A model generated the notes under the pieces. That model was not told the DNA's origin. It saw nothing but the letters and a program-made list of their open reading frames with translations, and did no database searches. A DNA stretch of 64,000 nt from Massilioclostridium coli. Lineage in GTDB: Bacteria > Bacillota > Clostridia > Oscillospirales > Ruminococcaceae. Both the position numbers and the translations under genes were made by a program. This document shows, piece after piece, positions 36,655 to 45,246 of this stretch (its first letter is position 1; every line of letters starts with the position of its first letter). Location: the NCBI RefSeq assembly GCF_900095865.1, contig NZ_FMIZ01000007.1, positions 1,424,530 through 1,488,529 on the forward strand, in the 5' to 3' direction.

Positions 36655-37109
36655 TCTTTTAGCCCATGCGGGGAGCGTGTCCCCTTTCCACGCTTCCCGT
36701 TATGGGCTATTTGTCGTTCCGTAACAGCACATCGGAAACGGTGTACTGTTACAGGCCGACAAAGCCTATTGTTCCTTGACAAAGAAAGCGGCCTTTGGTG
36801 CGCAGCATAACAGGCAACGGGTACATTCCGTCTGTACCGAGCCGGGCGGCGGGTACGCCATGACCGCTTTTCCCCGTTGGGGAAAAGTCGAGCGAGAACT
36901 ACCGCGCCGTAAAACAAGTTTAGCAGCTTGTGGGCGACGACATACAAGGCGGCACAATGATACTCCCGCGTTGAACACCCTCAAAGTATTGCGCGGCGCA
37001 CCCATAAGCATGGGCCGGGGTGAAACTCCCGTGAGGTTGCAGCTAACAACCGCCCGTTTTGCCTTTTGACGAATATAGTTTATCCATACAGGAAAAGGAG
37101 GTTTTTCTA
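36655..37109 (+). ncRNA. Hairpin-rich non-coding stretch before tnpW (possible structured RNA)
   Basis: No gene is seen over 455 bp, but four stems are. The first is AGCCCAT.../...ATGGGCT at 36661-36708, extended by GGGGAGCGTG/CACGCTTCCC. The second is GTAACAG/CTGTTAC at 36721-36752, with an inner ACA/TGT. The third is CTTTTCCCC/GGGGAAAAG at 36867-36887. The fourth is a run with CCCATAAGCATGGG near 37.0 kb. The density of stems suggests a structured leader or a recombination region, but no known RNA family is recognised. Confidence 0.35.
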
Positions 37110-37283
37110 ATGGATAAAAAACAGACAATTACAACCGAACGCAAAATAGGGAAAATCACCTATCTTGTTCAAGCGTTGCCGAGTGAAAAGGCAACCGATA
37201 CAATCCATAAAAAGATTGAAAAACTCATTGTAAAGGATTTGCAGAAAAAGCCCGGAAATCCGGGCTTTTTAGCGTCCGAGTAG
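37110..37283 (+). CDS. tnpW: Transposon-encoded protein TnpW
   Basis: This 57-residue protein begins MDKKQTITTERKIGKITYLV, with IHKKIEKLIVKDLQ in the middle, the pattern of TnpW proteins found just before large serine recombinases of Tn4451-like elements. AAAGGAGG lies 9 bp before ATG 37110. Its last codons form a terminator stem. Confidence 0.75.
   Translation: MDKKQTITTERKIGKITYLVQALPSEKATDTIHKKIEKLIVKDLQKKPGNPGFLASE
37245..37270 (+). terminator. Terminator overlapping the end of tnpW
   Basis: AAAAAGCCCGG and CCGGGCTTTTT form a perfect 11-bp stem with a four-base loop, ending in five T residues on either strand. It lies inside the tnpW coding end and separates it from the recombinase promoter. 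Confidence 0.75.
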
Positions 37284-37303
37284 TGCATTAGGCGGCGGGA
37301 TAT

Positions 37304-37330
37304 GGTATAATGATAGCAACACATTATACC
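37304..37330. promoter_or_regulatory. Inverted-repeat operator/-10 region before the ICE 1 recombinase
   Basis: GGTATAATG at 37304-37312 and CATTATACC at 37322-37330 form a perfect 9-bp inverted repeat 30 bp before the recombinase start. Each arm contains a TATAAT-like -10 box (one per strand). This suits a regulator binding over the promoter. Confidence 0.55.
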
Positions 37331-37360
37331 TGTTTATTCGGCTGTCGGAAAGGAGGACTA

Positions 37361-39034
37361 ATGTTACAGTCGAATAAAATCACCGCCCTTTACTGCCGTT
37401 TAAGTCAAGAGGATATGCAGGCCGGAGAAAGCGGAAGCATACAGCACCAAAAAATGATACTTCAACGCTATGCGGACGAACACCATTTTTTGAACACAAA
37501 GTTTTTTGTGGACGACGGATTTTCCGGCGTGAGTTTTGAGCGCGAGGGGCTGCAAGCGATGTTGCAGGAAGTGGAAGCCGGACGAGTGGCGACGGTTATT
37601 ACCAAAGACCTCTCCCGTCTTGGCAGAAACTATCTGAAAACGGGCGAACTCATAGAGATTGTATTTCCCGAAAACGGAGTGCGCTATATCGCGATTAACG
37701 ACGGAGTTGACACAGCGCGGGAGGATAACGAGTTTACCCCCTTGCGGAACTGGTTTAACGAGTTTTACGCCCGCGATACAAGCAAGAAAATCCGTGCAGT
37801 TAAACAGGCACAGGCGCAAAAAGGCGAGCGTGTCAACGGGGAATATCCATACGGCTATATCCCAGACCCGAACAACCGCCACCACCTTATACCCGACCCG
37901 GAAACCGCGCCGATTGTCAAACAGGTTTTCGCTATGTTTGTTAGCGGCGTGCGTATGTGCGAAATCCAAAAATGGCTTGCGGAAAACAAAGTCTTGACGA
38001 TTGGAGCGTTGCGCTATCAGCGCACAGGACAGGCGCGGTATCAGCGGGCAATGATCGCCCCCTATACTTGGCCGGACAAAACGCTCTATGACATATTAGC
38101 AAGGCAGGAATATTTAGGGCATACCATAACCGCGAAAACTCACAAGGTATCCTACAAGTCGAAAAAGACCCGGAAGAACGAAGAAGAACAACGCTATTTC
38201 TTCCCAAACACCCATGAGCCGCTTGTTGACGAGGAAACCTTTGAACTTGCGCAAAAGCGGATTGCTACCCGCCACCGCCCGACAAAAGCAGCGGAGATTG
38301 ATATTTTTTCCGGCTTGCTGTTTTGCGCTGGTTGCGGACATAAGATGTATTACCAACAGGGCGTAAATATCGAGCCGCGCAGGTTTTCCTATTCTTGCGG
38401 CGCATGGCGCAACAGGGCAAGGACAGGCAGCGAGTGTACCTCTCATTATATCCGCAAAAACGTACTTCTTGATTTAGTGCTGGAAGATATGCGGCGGGTT
38501 TTGCAGTATGTTAAGGAACACGAACAGGACTTTATCTGTAAAGCTACCGAGTACGGCGACATGGAAGCGAGAAAGGCATTAGCGCAGCAGCAAAAGGAAC
38601 TTTCCAAAGCACAGGCGCGTATGACCGAACTTGACACGCTTTTCCGCAAGCTGTACGAGGACAACGCATTAGGCAGACTGACAGATGAACGGTTTGTGTT
38701 TCTAACTTCCGGCTACGAGGACGAAAAGAAATCCCTTGCCGCAAGGATAGACGAGTTACAACAGCAGATCGCAACCGTTACCGAGCGAAAAAGGGATATA
38801 TCAAGGTTTATTCAGATTGTCGGGAAATACAGCGACATACAGGAATTGACCTATGAAAACGTCCATGAGTTTATCGACCGTATTTTGATACATGAATTAG
38901 ACCGGGAAACCAACACCCGGAAAATCGAAATCCATTACAGCTTTGTCGGACAGGTTGATACCGAGCAGGAGCCGACGCAAGTTGTCAACCATGACCGCCG
39001 TAACATGGTAGATGTAAAAAGTATCGCTATCTAA
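37361..39034 (+). CDS. Large serine recombinase (integrase/excisionase) of ICE 1
   Basis: The 557-residue enzyme has the N-terminal catalytic pattern YCRLSQEDMQAGESGSIQHQ (nucleophilic Ser in YCRLS), DDGFSGVSFEREGL and ITKDLSRLGRNYLKTG. A recombinase domain (YPYGYIPDPNNRHHL), a zinc-ribbon region (FCAGCGHKMYY) and a C-terminal coiled coil follow. AAAGGAGG precedes ATG 37361. It sits at the extreme right end of the GC-rich element, as in Tn4451/Tn5397-type elements, and should cut and rejoin the att sites. Confidence 0.93.
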   Translation: MLQSNKITALYCRLSQEDMQAGESGSIQHQKMILQRYADEHHFLNTKFFVDDGFSGVSFEREGLQAMLQEVEAGRVATVITKDLSRLGRNYLKTGELIEIVFPENGVRYIAINDGVDTAREDNEFTPLRNWFNEFYARDTSKKIRAVKQAQAQKGERVNGEYPYGYIPDPNNRHHLIPDPETAPIVKQVFAMFVSGVRMCEIQKWLAENKVLTIGALRYQRTGQARYQRAMIAPYTWPDKTLYDILARQEYLGHTITAKTHKVSYKSKKTRKNEEEQRYFFPNTHEPLVDEETFELAQKRIATRHRPTKAAEIDIFSGLLFCAGCGHKMYYQQGVNIEPRRFSYSCGAWRNRARTGSECTSHYIRKNVLLDLVLEDMRRVLQYVKEHEQDFICKATEYGDMEARKALAQQQKELSKAQARMTELDTLFRKLYEDNALGRLTDERFVFLTSGYEDEKKSLAARIDELQQQIATVTERKRDISRFIQIVGKYSDIQELTYENVHEFIDRILIHELDRETNTRKIEIHYSFVGQVDTEQEPTQVVNHDRRNMVDVKSIAI

Positions 39035-39296
39035 CCCCAGCAAAATCTGTTCCTGTATAACCATTATCTACATAAGTATCTACCAGATGATATTCTCCAT
39101 GTTCTTCAACATATTGATGAAGCATCTCTATCTGTGTCTGTATCGTTTCTTCATTGTCTTTTTCTACGGAAAGTCTGGCATAGACACCTGTCTCCAACTG
39201 TGGTCCTGTTATGATTTCCGGTGTCATCATCTCCTGCTTCTTTTCAATAATATTATTATTTCTTCTGCTCTTTCGTGCCATCTTATGCCTCCTCAA
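39027..39296 (-). pseudogene. 5' fragment of a serine recombinase, interrupted by ICE 1
   Basis: The fragment has a basic leader, then VYARLSVEKDNEETIQTQIE (catalytic Ser in YARLS) and DTYVDNGYTGTDF, equivalent to the DDGYSGTNF block of intact recombinases. After GTDF the sequence turns into the end of ICE 1 and stops within four codons. The remaining ~450 residues are not seen in the window. It is the third gene of a recombinase operon and overlaps the preceding one by 14 bp. Confidence 0.85.
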
Positions 39297-40779
39297 ACCA
39301 TTCTTCAGGTAACATTTCTTTCCATTCCCGATTTTTAAACTGTATTTCTATTTTTTCATATCGAAAAGATTCCACCCGGTCTATCCATCTCTTTACGTCT
39401 GGTCTGGTAATCTCTTCCGGAATCACCATTTCAGAAAACATTTCTATCCATGGATTATTTTTACTGAAACACTTTTCTATCTTTTTGATTTCTTCCAGAT
39501 AAAATTCCAGTTTTTCATCGCACTCCATAAATTCCTGCACATTAATCTCTTTTTGCATCTCATATTCATCTTCTGAAATCTCTCCTGCTATCATCTGGTT
39601 GTAAAGTGGCAGGTTCTTTTCTTCTACAGAAAGCATTTTCTGAAAAACTTTTTGAGCAGATGCTTTTACTTTCTGAATCTTTTTAACCTTTTCTTCTTCC
39701 CATATCTGGCTTCCAATCATCCCTGCAATTTTTCTGGCAGTCTGATTTTCATTTACGAGAATTTCATAAACAGCCTGATACACTTCCTCGAAAGGAATAT
39801 TGCCTCTCTCATAAGATATTTCTGCCGGCTTTGGATAACTCAGGCGAAATACTCTTATCTTCAATCTCTGATGTGGATATAATTTTAACGGTATGCCGGA
39901 TTCTTTATCAAAAATTCTACCGGAAAACGGATTTAATTTCCCAAGACCCAGATTTTTTTTATTGATGCTCCTGTGAGTAAGTGATTTTTGTGCTTTCTGA
40001 AAAAGTTCCATATCCACCACCATTGGGCAGGAGAACATTTGCTTCTTTCCATCTATCGTCCGTTCCCATTCACCAATATACTGACGGTTATATAAGATTC
40101 TTTTTATCTGATCCCGTTTCCATGCAGCATGTTCATCTTTAATTTTTCTTCCCCACAACTTGTTAACATAATTTCCAGAGGATTCTATTTTTTCTTCGGT
40201 AAGGATTTTAGCTATTTCTGAGCAAGACTGTCCCTCACTTGACAAACGAAAGATTCTTCTTACTATTTCTGCAGGTTCCGGATCTATTTCAAGTTCCATC
40301 TTCCCATCCTTATATCGAAAACCATATTTATAATATTTCTTGGTTTCATTGAACTTTCTCATGTCCTCTGTTACCAATTTATCTTTATACTCTTTTGCTT
40401 TCCTGTCCAGATACTCAACAGCTTCCTGTTCTGTCACATCCAAAGAACAAAAATCGTCTTCCACCACTGCAATCTGTAATCCGGCCGGAAGAAACATACT
40501 TTTAAAAAGCTCTGCCGCTACATTAGAATTTCTTCCACAGCGAAACATAGAATCTATCACTAAGCAGTCAAACTGTCTTCCCATAGCATCCTGCTTCATC
40601 TGAAGATATGCAGTTTCTTCAAATTCTTCTTTTTTCCTGTCAGAATATTTTTTTACCAGCTTCCATTTTCTCTGTTTTATATATTCCTGTATTCTCTCGT
40701 TCTGCTGACTAATAATATCATTCGGAATTTCTCCCTTCTCCATACAGGAAACCATCCTCGTATAACTCGCACATCTCAT
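39283..40779 (-). CDS. Divergent serine recombinase (second of three)
   Basis: The 498-residue protein keeps the overall recombinase layout (FDCLVIDSMFRCGRN in place of DLSRLGRN; KYYKYGFRYKDGKME; RILYNRQYIGEWER) with a C-terminal coiled coil. The catalytic start reads YTRMVSCMEKGE, where the usual YxRxS spacing is shifted by one. The zinc-ribbon cysteines are missing. It may be an accessory subunit or use an unusual active site. It overlaps both neighbouring recombinase genes (14 bp and 4 bp). Confidence 0.82.
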   Translation of the reverse strand: MRCASYTRMVSCMEKGEIPNDIISQQNERIQEYIKQRKWKLVKKYSDRKKEEFEETAYLQMKQDAMGRQFDCLVIDSMFRCGRNSNVAAELFKSMFLPAGLQIAVVEDDFCSLDVTEQEAVEYLDRKAKEYKDKLVTEDMRKFNETKKYYKYGFRYKDGKMELEIDPEPAEIVRRIFRLSSEGQSCSEIAKILTEEKIESSGNYVNKLWGRKIKDEHAAWKRDQIKRILYNRQYIGEWERTIDGKKQMFSCPMVVDMELFQKAQKSLTHRSINKKNLGLGKLNPFSGRIFDKESGIPLKLYPHQRLKIRVFRLSYPKPAEISYERGNIPFEEVYQAVYEILVNENQTARKIAGMIGSQIWEEEKVKKIQKVKASAQKVFQKMLSVEEKNLPLYNQMIAGEISEDEYEMQKEINVQEFMECDEKLEFYLEEIKKIEKCFSKNNPWIEMFSEMVIPEEITRPDVKRWIDRVESFRYEKIEIQFKNREWKEMLPEEWFEEA

Positions 40780-42425
40780 AAGCTCCCAGCCTTTCTTTCC
40801 GTTTCATTCTCATGCATTGCTGCACACTCTACAAATTCTGCGATTTCATCTTCATAGTTAAAATGAATTTCTATCCTATCAGTGCCATACACAATAATTC
40901 TGTCAATCAATATTGCTATTACTTTCCGATTCAGAGATTCGATATTATGATACTTCTTAAATTCTTCTACCCATTGCTGTGTACACATTTCATTGGACAG
41001 CATTCTTTTTCTCTTTTCTTCCAGCTCATGCCTTGTGTTTTTCGCCGTCTCGATTTTTTTTGAAAACGTCTGTTTAATATCCCGGTATTCTTCCCTCGAA
41101 ATGATTCCATCTGTCATATCTTCATAAAGATTATTTTTTAGTTCTTCATATTTCTGCATTTCTTTATAAAGCGTTTTTATCTGTGTATCAAGCATCTTCA
41201 CTCCAAATTGCTGCTGAGGAATGTCTTCAATCTGAGAAAGGATATTGTCCGCTCGAACAATCAAGGCAATCTGATTTCTGACTGCTTCCAGAACTATCTT
41301 CTTCAATTTAATATCACTGATATTATGCGAGCTGCATCCTTCTCCACGTTTATAAGTTGAACAATGATAATAGAAGTAGCGTTTTCCTTTTTTCTTTACA
41401 CTCCGGCGTACCATATTTTGCCCACAGTCTCCACATCGGAGCAGACCGGAAAACACATAAATGCTTTCTTCCTCTGGTGATGTTCTTGTATCTAATGCCA
41501 TCAGCCTTTGTACGGTTTCAAAAACTTCTCTGGAAATGATCGGCTCATGTGTCCCTTCTACTCTAATCCAGTTCTCCGGTTCTATCATCTGACACGCTTT
41601 GACTTTGTAGTTAATCTTTCTCGTCTTTCCCTGCACCATCGTTCCGGTATAAAGTTCATTTTTCAAAATTCTGAGAACTGTTCCGGCATCCCACTTCGGA
41701 TTCTTTCCTGCTCTGAAACCATTGTTATAATTGATTCCACATGAACGCTTGTATTCGGTTGGTATCAACACACCCATGTCTGACAAATCAGCCGCAATAT
41801 TCTGTGCGCTAAATCCATCCAGCTTCATATTAAAAATTGTCCGCACAATCTCTGCGGCATACTCGTCTATGACCAGATGGTTTTTATTGTCCGGATCTTT
41901 TTTATACCCATAGCAGGCATAGTTACTGATAAACTGTCCCCGCTTTCTTTTCACATCAAACTGACTTCGGATTTTAATTGAGATGTCCCTGCAATAAGCA
42001 TCATTTATAAGATTCTTAAAAGGAACTATGATTTGATCTGCATCGTTCTCCGTATCAGCACTGTCGTAATGATCGTTCACTGCTATAAAACGAATACCAA
42101 GCACCGGGAATATTTTTTCCAAATATCGCCCTGTTTCAATGTAGTTTCGTCCCAGTCTGGAAAGGTCTTTTACGATGATACAGTTAATCTTATGTTCTTT
42201 TGCATCTTCAAGCATCTTCTGAAAACCCGGACGCTCAAAATTTGCACCACTATATCCATCGTCAATATACTCTTTGACCAGTGTTATATCATTATGCTGA
42301 TTTGCGAAGTCACGAAGCAGACTTCTTTGATTGCGGATACTGTCACTTTCCACTTTATCTCCATCATCTCTGGAAAGTCGCAGATATACCGCAGCTAAAT
42401 ATGAATTTTGACTTTTAAAATACAT
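40776..42425 (-). CDS. Large serine recombinase (first of three)
   Basis: This 549-residue enzyme is canonical: AAVYLRLSRDDGDKVESDSI (nucleophilic Ser in YLRLS), DDGYSGANFERPGF, IVKDLSRLGRNYIETG, CYGYKKDPDNKNHL, a zinc ribbon (LLRCGDCGQNM...HCSTYKRGEGC) and a coiled coil. It heads the operon of three overlapping recombinase genes and probably supplies integration and excision for element 2. GGAGG lies ahead of ATG 42425. Confidence 0.93.
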   Translation of the reverse strand: MYFKSQNSYLAAVYLRLSRDDGDKVESDSIRNQRSLLRDFANQHNDITLVKEYIDDGYSGANFERPGFQKMLEDAKEHKINCIIVKDLSRLGRNYIETGRYLEKIFPVLGIRFIAVNDHYDSADTENDADQIIVPFKNLINDAYCRDISIKIRSQFDVKRKRGQFISNYACYGYKKDPDNKNHLVIDEYAAEIVRTIFNMKLDGFSAQNIAADLSDMGVLIPTEYKRSCGINYNNGFRAGKNPKWDAGTVLRILKNELYTGTMVQGKTRKINYKVKACQMIEPENWIRVEGTHEPIISREVFETVQRLMALDTRTSPEEESIYVFSGLLRCGDCGQNMVRRSVKKKGKRYFYYHCSTYKRGEGCSSHNISDIKLKKIVLEAVRNQIALIVRADNILSQIEDIPQQQFGVKMLDTQIKTLYKEMQKYEELKNNLYEDMTDGIISREEYRDIKQTFSKKIETAKNTRHELEEKRKRMLSNEMCTQQWVEEFKKYHNIESLNRKVIAILIDRIIVYGTDRIEIHFNYEDEIAEFVECAAMHENETERKAGSL

Positions 42426-42520
42426 AAAGCCATCAACCTCCTAATCTACTAGCCTTATAGCTGTAAACCAGAAAATTCATGGCTCTTTGAATACTCTTTA
42501 AATTTTGACCCACATCCATA

Positions 42521-42832
42521 TTAACATAACTTCTGGTTCTTTGCCACATCTTTTTTATTTTTATAATTTTTTTCTGACATGATGCATCTGCTCAGACATT
42601 CTTCCAAAGTATCTCTGCCTGCAAAACTAATCTTTACTATCACCCCATTTGACAGATAACAATACGGATTTTTAATCTGCCGGATATAATCTTCCAGTCT
42701 TTCCCTATCTGAAAGTTCTGTATGAATCTGCACATCTTCTGCTGATACAAGGGATTCTTTCTCTACAGTATGAATATCTATCTGTGCCATTTCCTTTAAT
42801 TGAGCCGCTGTTGGTAATCTTTTCTGCGTCAT
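42521..42832 (-). CDS. DUF6870-like small protein
   Basis: The 103-residue product starts MTQKRLPTAAQLKEMAQIDI and contains ELSDRERLEDYIRQIKNPYCY and VIVKISFAGRDTLEECLSRC, which fits a small protein family regularly found before serine recombinases in Lachnospiraceae elements. GGAGG lies 7 bp before ATG 42832, so longer upstream starts are not needed. Its role is unknown; a part in recombinase control is possible from position. Confidence 0.65.
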   Translation of the reverse strand: MTQKRLPTAAQLKEMAQIDIHTVEKESLVSAEDVQIHTELSDRERLEDYIRQIKNPYCYLSNGVIVKISFAGRDTLEECLSRCIMSEKNYKNKKDVAKNQKLC

Positions 42833-42844
42833 TTTCCAACCTCC

Positions 42845-43192
42845 ATTTTTTTGTCTTCTACTAATTGCAAGTTTCAGAGGGTGTTTGGTCGGCACTTTTT
42901 TAACTTTTTTTATTTTTCACCGTCATTTCATAGCTTCAAACTGACTATTAGTGAGGGGATTTCTCTCTTAGAGCAAGTTTCGCAACGTAGCCCAATAACC
43001 CTTACAGGCTCATCGGTCACTTGCAACTTGATGGGGATTCCGTTTCCCCATACCCTCGGCTACTATCAAAAGCAGACGTATTGGTTCCCATGTACATGGT
43101 CACAGCAGGATGAATTTTCATCCTTTGTCATCACAGACTTCTGTGAATGTTTCTTCCTGTATTCGGAACCGTACAGCAGAAAGGAAAAGAAT
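42845..43192. other. Intergenic region with an oriT-like hairpin (element 2)
   Basis: This divergent gap between the DUF6870-like gene and mobC holds ATGGGGA/TCCCCAT at 43031-43051, followed by ACCCTCGG, similar in layout to the GGGATAATCCC-A-ACCC core of the ICE 1 oriT. A longer GCAAGT/ACTTGC pair lies around it. T-rich tracts near 42.9 kb may include a terminator. No gene is seen. Confidence 0.4.
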
Positions 43193-43570
43193 ATGACAAG
43201 ACCGAAAAAAGACGAACAGACCGTCCGCAGTAACAGCATCCATATTCGCATGAACGATACGGAGTATGAACTTTTACAGGAGCGAGCCAGTGCCGTCAAC
43301 ATGAGCATGGCTGAATTTATACGAAATGCTCTGGACAATCAGCAGGTAACAATCAAATATGAACTTGTTGCTGATGTTCCGGAAATAAAAAAACTGATCG
43401 GAGAATTTGGCAAGATTGGCAGCAACCTCAACCAGATTGCCCGATATTTTAACCAAGGCGGAATCATATCGGCAGAAATGCGTGGGGAAATAAAGAAATG
43501 TATCCGAGATATTTATGAAATGAAATATGAAGTGATGAAGATGGCAGGTGATTTTCGTGGCAGTGATTAA
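43193..43570 (+). CDS. mobC: MobC-like relaxosome protein of element 2
   Basis: This 125-residue protein has a ribbon-helix-helix start (SNSIHIRMNDTEYELLQERA) and FGKIGSNLNQIARYFNQGG, the MobC signature. ATG 43193 follows AAAGGAAAAG. It overlaps the relaxase start and would bind oriT together with it. Confidence 0.88.
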   Translation: MTRPKKDEQTVRSNSIHIRMNDTEYELLQERASAVNMSMAEFIRNALDNQQVTIKYELVADVPEIKKLIGEFGKIGSNLNQIARYFNQGGIISAEMRGEIKKCIRDIYEMKYEVMKMAGDFRGSD

Positions 43571-45206
43571 ACATATTGCAAGTAAAAATGCAGACTATGG
43601 AGAATCGGAACGGTATCTTATTTTTCAACACAACGAATATACTCAAAAACCTGTCTTGGATGAAAATGGGCACATGATTCTCCGGGATGAGTATTATCTG
43701 GATGGACTAAACTGTGATCCGTTTACTTTTGCTTCTGAATGTCAGGAACTGAACAGCTATTACCATAAAAATCAGAACTTCAACGAAATCAAGTCTCATC
43801 ACTACATTATCAGTTTTGACCCGAAAGACCGGGATGAATATGGATTGACCGGTGAACGGGCACAGCAGCTTGGATTGACTTTTGCAAAGAAAAACTTTCC
43901 CGGTCATCAGGCTTTAATCTGTACACATACAGATGGGCACAACGAAAGCGGCAACATCCATGTCCACATCGTAATCAACAGTATCCGGAAATATGATGTA
44001 CCAGAAGAACCATTCATGGAATATGCCTGTGAATCAAAAGCTGGCTATAAGCATCATCTAAGCACAGCCTACCTTGCCCATTTAAAACAAGAAGTTATGG
44101 ATATGTGCCAAAAAGAGGGATTGCATCAGGTTGATCTGCTCACTCCTGCTGAAAGAAAAATCACAGAAAAAGAATACTGGGCACAACGCCGGGGGCAGAA
44201 AAAACTTGATAAGTTCAACCAGAAGATGCGTGAAGATGGGATTACCCCAAAAGAAACGAAATACCAGACAGAGAAGCAATTTCTCCGGGATGCGATTGAC
44301 AATGCTGCAGGTATCGCAAAATCTCCCGAAGAATTTTCAAAAATTCTTGAAGAAAAGTATCGTATTATTTTCAAAATTAGTCGAGGACGTTACAGTTACC
44401 TTCACCCTGACCGTAAAAAATATGTTACTGGCAGAAATCTTGGAACCAGATATGAAGAAGATTTTCTCATGAAAACATTTATGGAAAATACAAAATTGCT
44501 CTCAAAAGAGAAAGAGAATGTCCAGGAACAACCTGTTTCGGATACCGCTACCAATTTACAGCAGGCACTTTCTTCCGATTCATCCCAGATTCCTGTTCCA
44601 TTCATTTTCATAAAATCGGATCTCCGGCTTGTGATAGATTTACAGACCTGTATCAAAGCACAGCAGAGCGAAGCCTATGCTCAAAAAGTAAAACTGACGA
44701 ACCTGAAGCAGATGGCTCAAACCGTTGCCTATATACAGGAACATGGGTATGACACCAGAGCAGATTTTAATACTGCTCTTACAAATGCAGAAAGCCAAAC
44801 CAGCCTTGCCCGTAAAAAGATGAAAGATACCGAACAACAACTCAAAAATGTCAACGAACAGATTCATTTTACAGGACAGTACCTTGCCTACAAAGACCTC
44901 TATGCCCAGTACCGAAGAAGCCACAACCGTAATAAATTTTATGAGGAGCATAAAGCGGAACTCTCTCTTTACGAAACTGCTTTGCGTGTTCTGAAAGAAA
45001 AATCCAATGGTCAGAAACTTCCTTCCATGAAATCACTCTATCAGGAAAAAGACCGGCTCACAGAACTGCGTGAAGTACAACGATCCGATTTTTACAGTCA
45101 TCGTGATCAAGAACGGGAACTGAAGACTGTAGATGCTAATATTGATATGATTCTTGGGAAGAAGCCTGAGCGTGGACAGGTGAAAGAAAAATCTCAGCAT
45201 TTATAA
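43557..45206 (+). CDS. MOBP-type relaxase of element 2
   Basis: The 549-residue relaxase has the family start AVIKHIASKNADYG and the metal site CTHTDGHNESGNIHVHIVIN (HxDxH...HxH). A long helical C-terminus contains KSDLRLVIDLQTCIKAQQSEAY, which parallels the C-terminal part of the ICE 1 relaxase. GTG 43557 (M-A-V-I-K) fits the family start better than GTG 43548. Unlike the ICE 1 gene it has no intron. Confidence 0.9.
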   Translation: MAVIKHIASKNADYGESERYLIFQHNEYTQKPVLDENGHMILRDEYYLDGLNCDPFTFASECQELNSYYHKNQNFNEIKSHHYIISFDPKDRDEYGLTGERAQQLGLTFAKKNFPGHQALICTHTDGHNESGNIHVHIVINSIRKYDVPEEPFMEYACESKAGYKHHLSTAYLAHLKQEVMDMCQKEGLHQVDLLTPAERKITEKEYWAQRRGQKKLDKFNQKMREDGITPKETKYQTEKQFLRDAIDNAAGIAKSPEEFSKILEEKYRIIFKISRGRYSYLHPDRKKYVTGRNLGTRYEEDFLMKTFMENTKLLSKEKENVQEQPVSDTATNLQQALSSDSSQIPVPFIFIKSDLRLVIDLQTCIKAQQSEAYAQKVKLTNLKQMAQTVAYIQEHGYDTRADFNTALTNAESQTSLARKKMKDTEQQLKNVNEQIHFTGQYLAYKDLYAQYRRSHNRNKFYEEHKAELSLYETALRVLKEKSNGQKLPSMKSLYQEKDRLTELREVQRSDFYSHRDQERELKTVDANIDMILGKKPERGQVKEKSQHL

Positions 45207-45210
45207 GATA

Positions 45211-45246
45211 AAAATGTGGGCAAATTTACACTTGCCCACATTTTTA
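45211..45246. terminator. Bidirectional terminator between relaxase and HEPN-like gene
   Basis: AAAATGTGGGCAA and TTGCCCACATTTTT form a 13-bp stem with runs of A and T on both sides. It can end transcription of the plus-strand relaxase and of the convergent minus-strand gene whose stop codon overlaps it. Confidence 0.85.

Larger units (their letters stand above)
14337..39040 (+). mobile_element. ICE 1: right part of a GC-rich Tn1549/CTn-like conjugative element
   Basis: Gene content is that of a Firmicutes ICE: VirB6-, PrgI- and VirB4-like T4SS genes, a cell-wall hydrolase, topoisomerase III, an LtrC/ArdC-type protein, MobC, relaxase, XRE regulator, sigma-like factor, HTH protein, TnpW and a large serine recombinase at the right end. 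The right boundary is placed at ~39.04 kb, where it interrupts a foreign recombinase gene. The left part (coupling protein VirD4, replication and early genes) is absent: the element is cut inside virB6 at ~14.34 kb. Confidence 0.8.
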
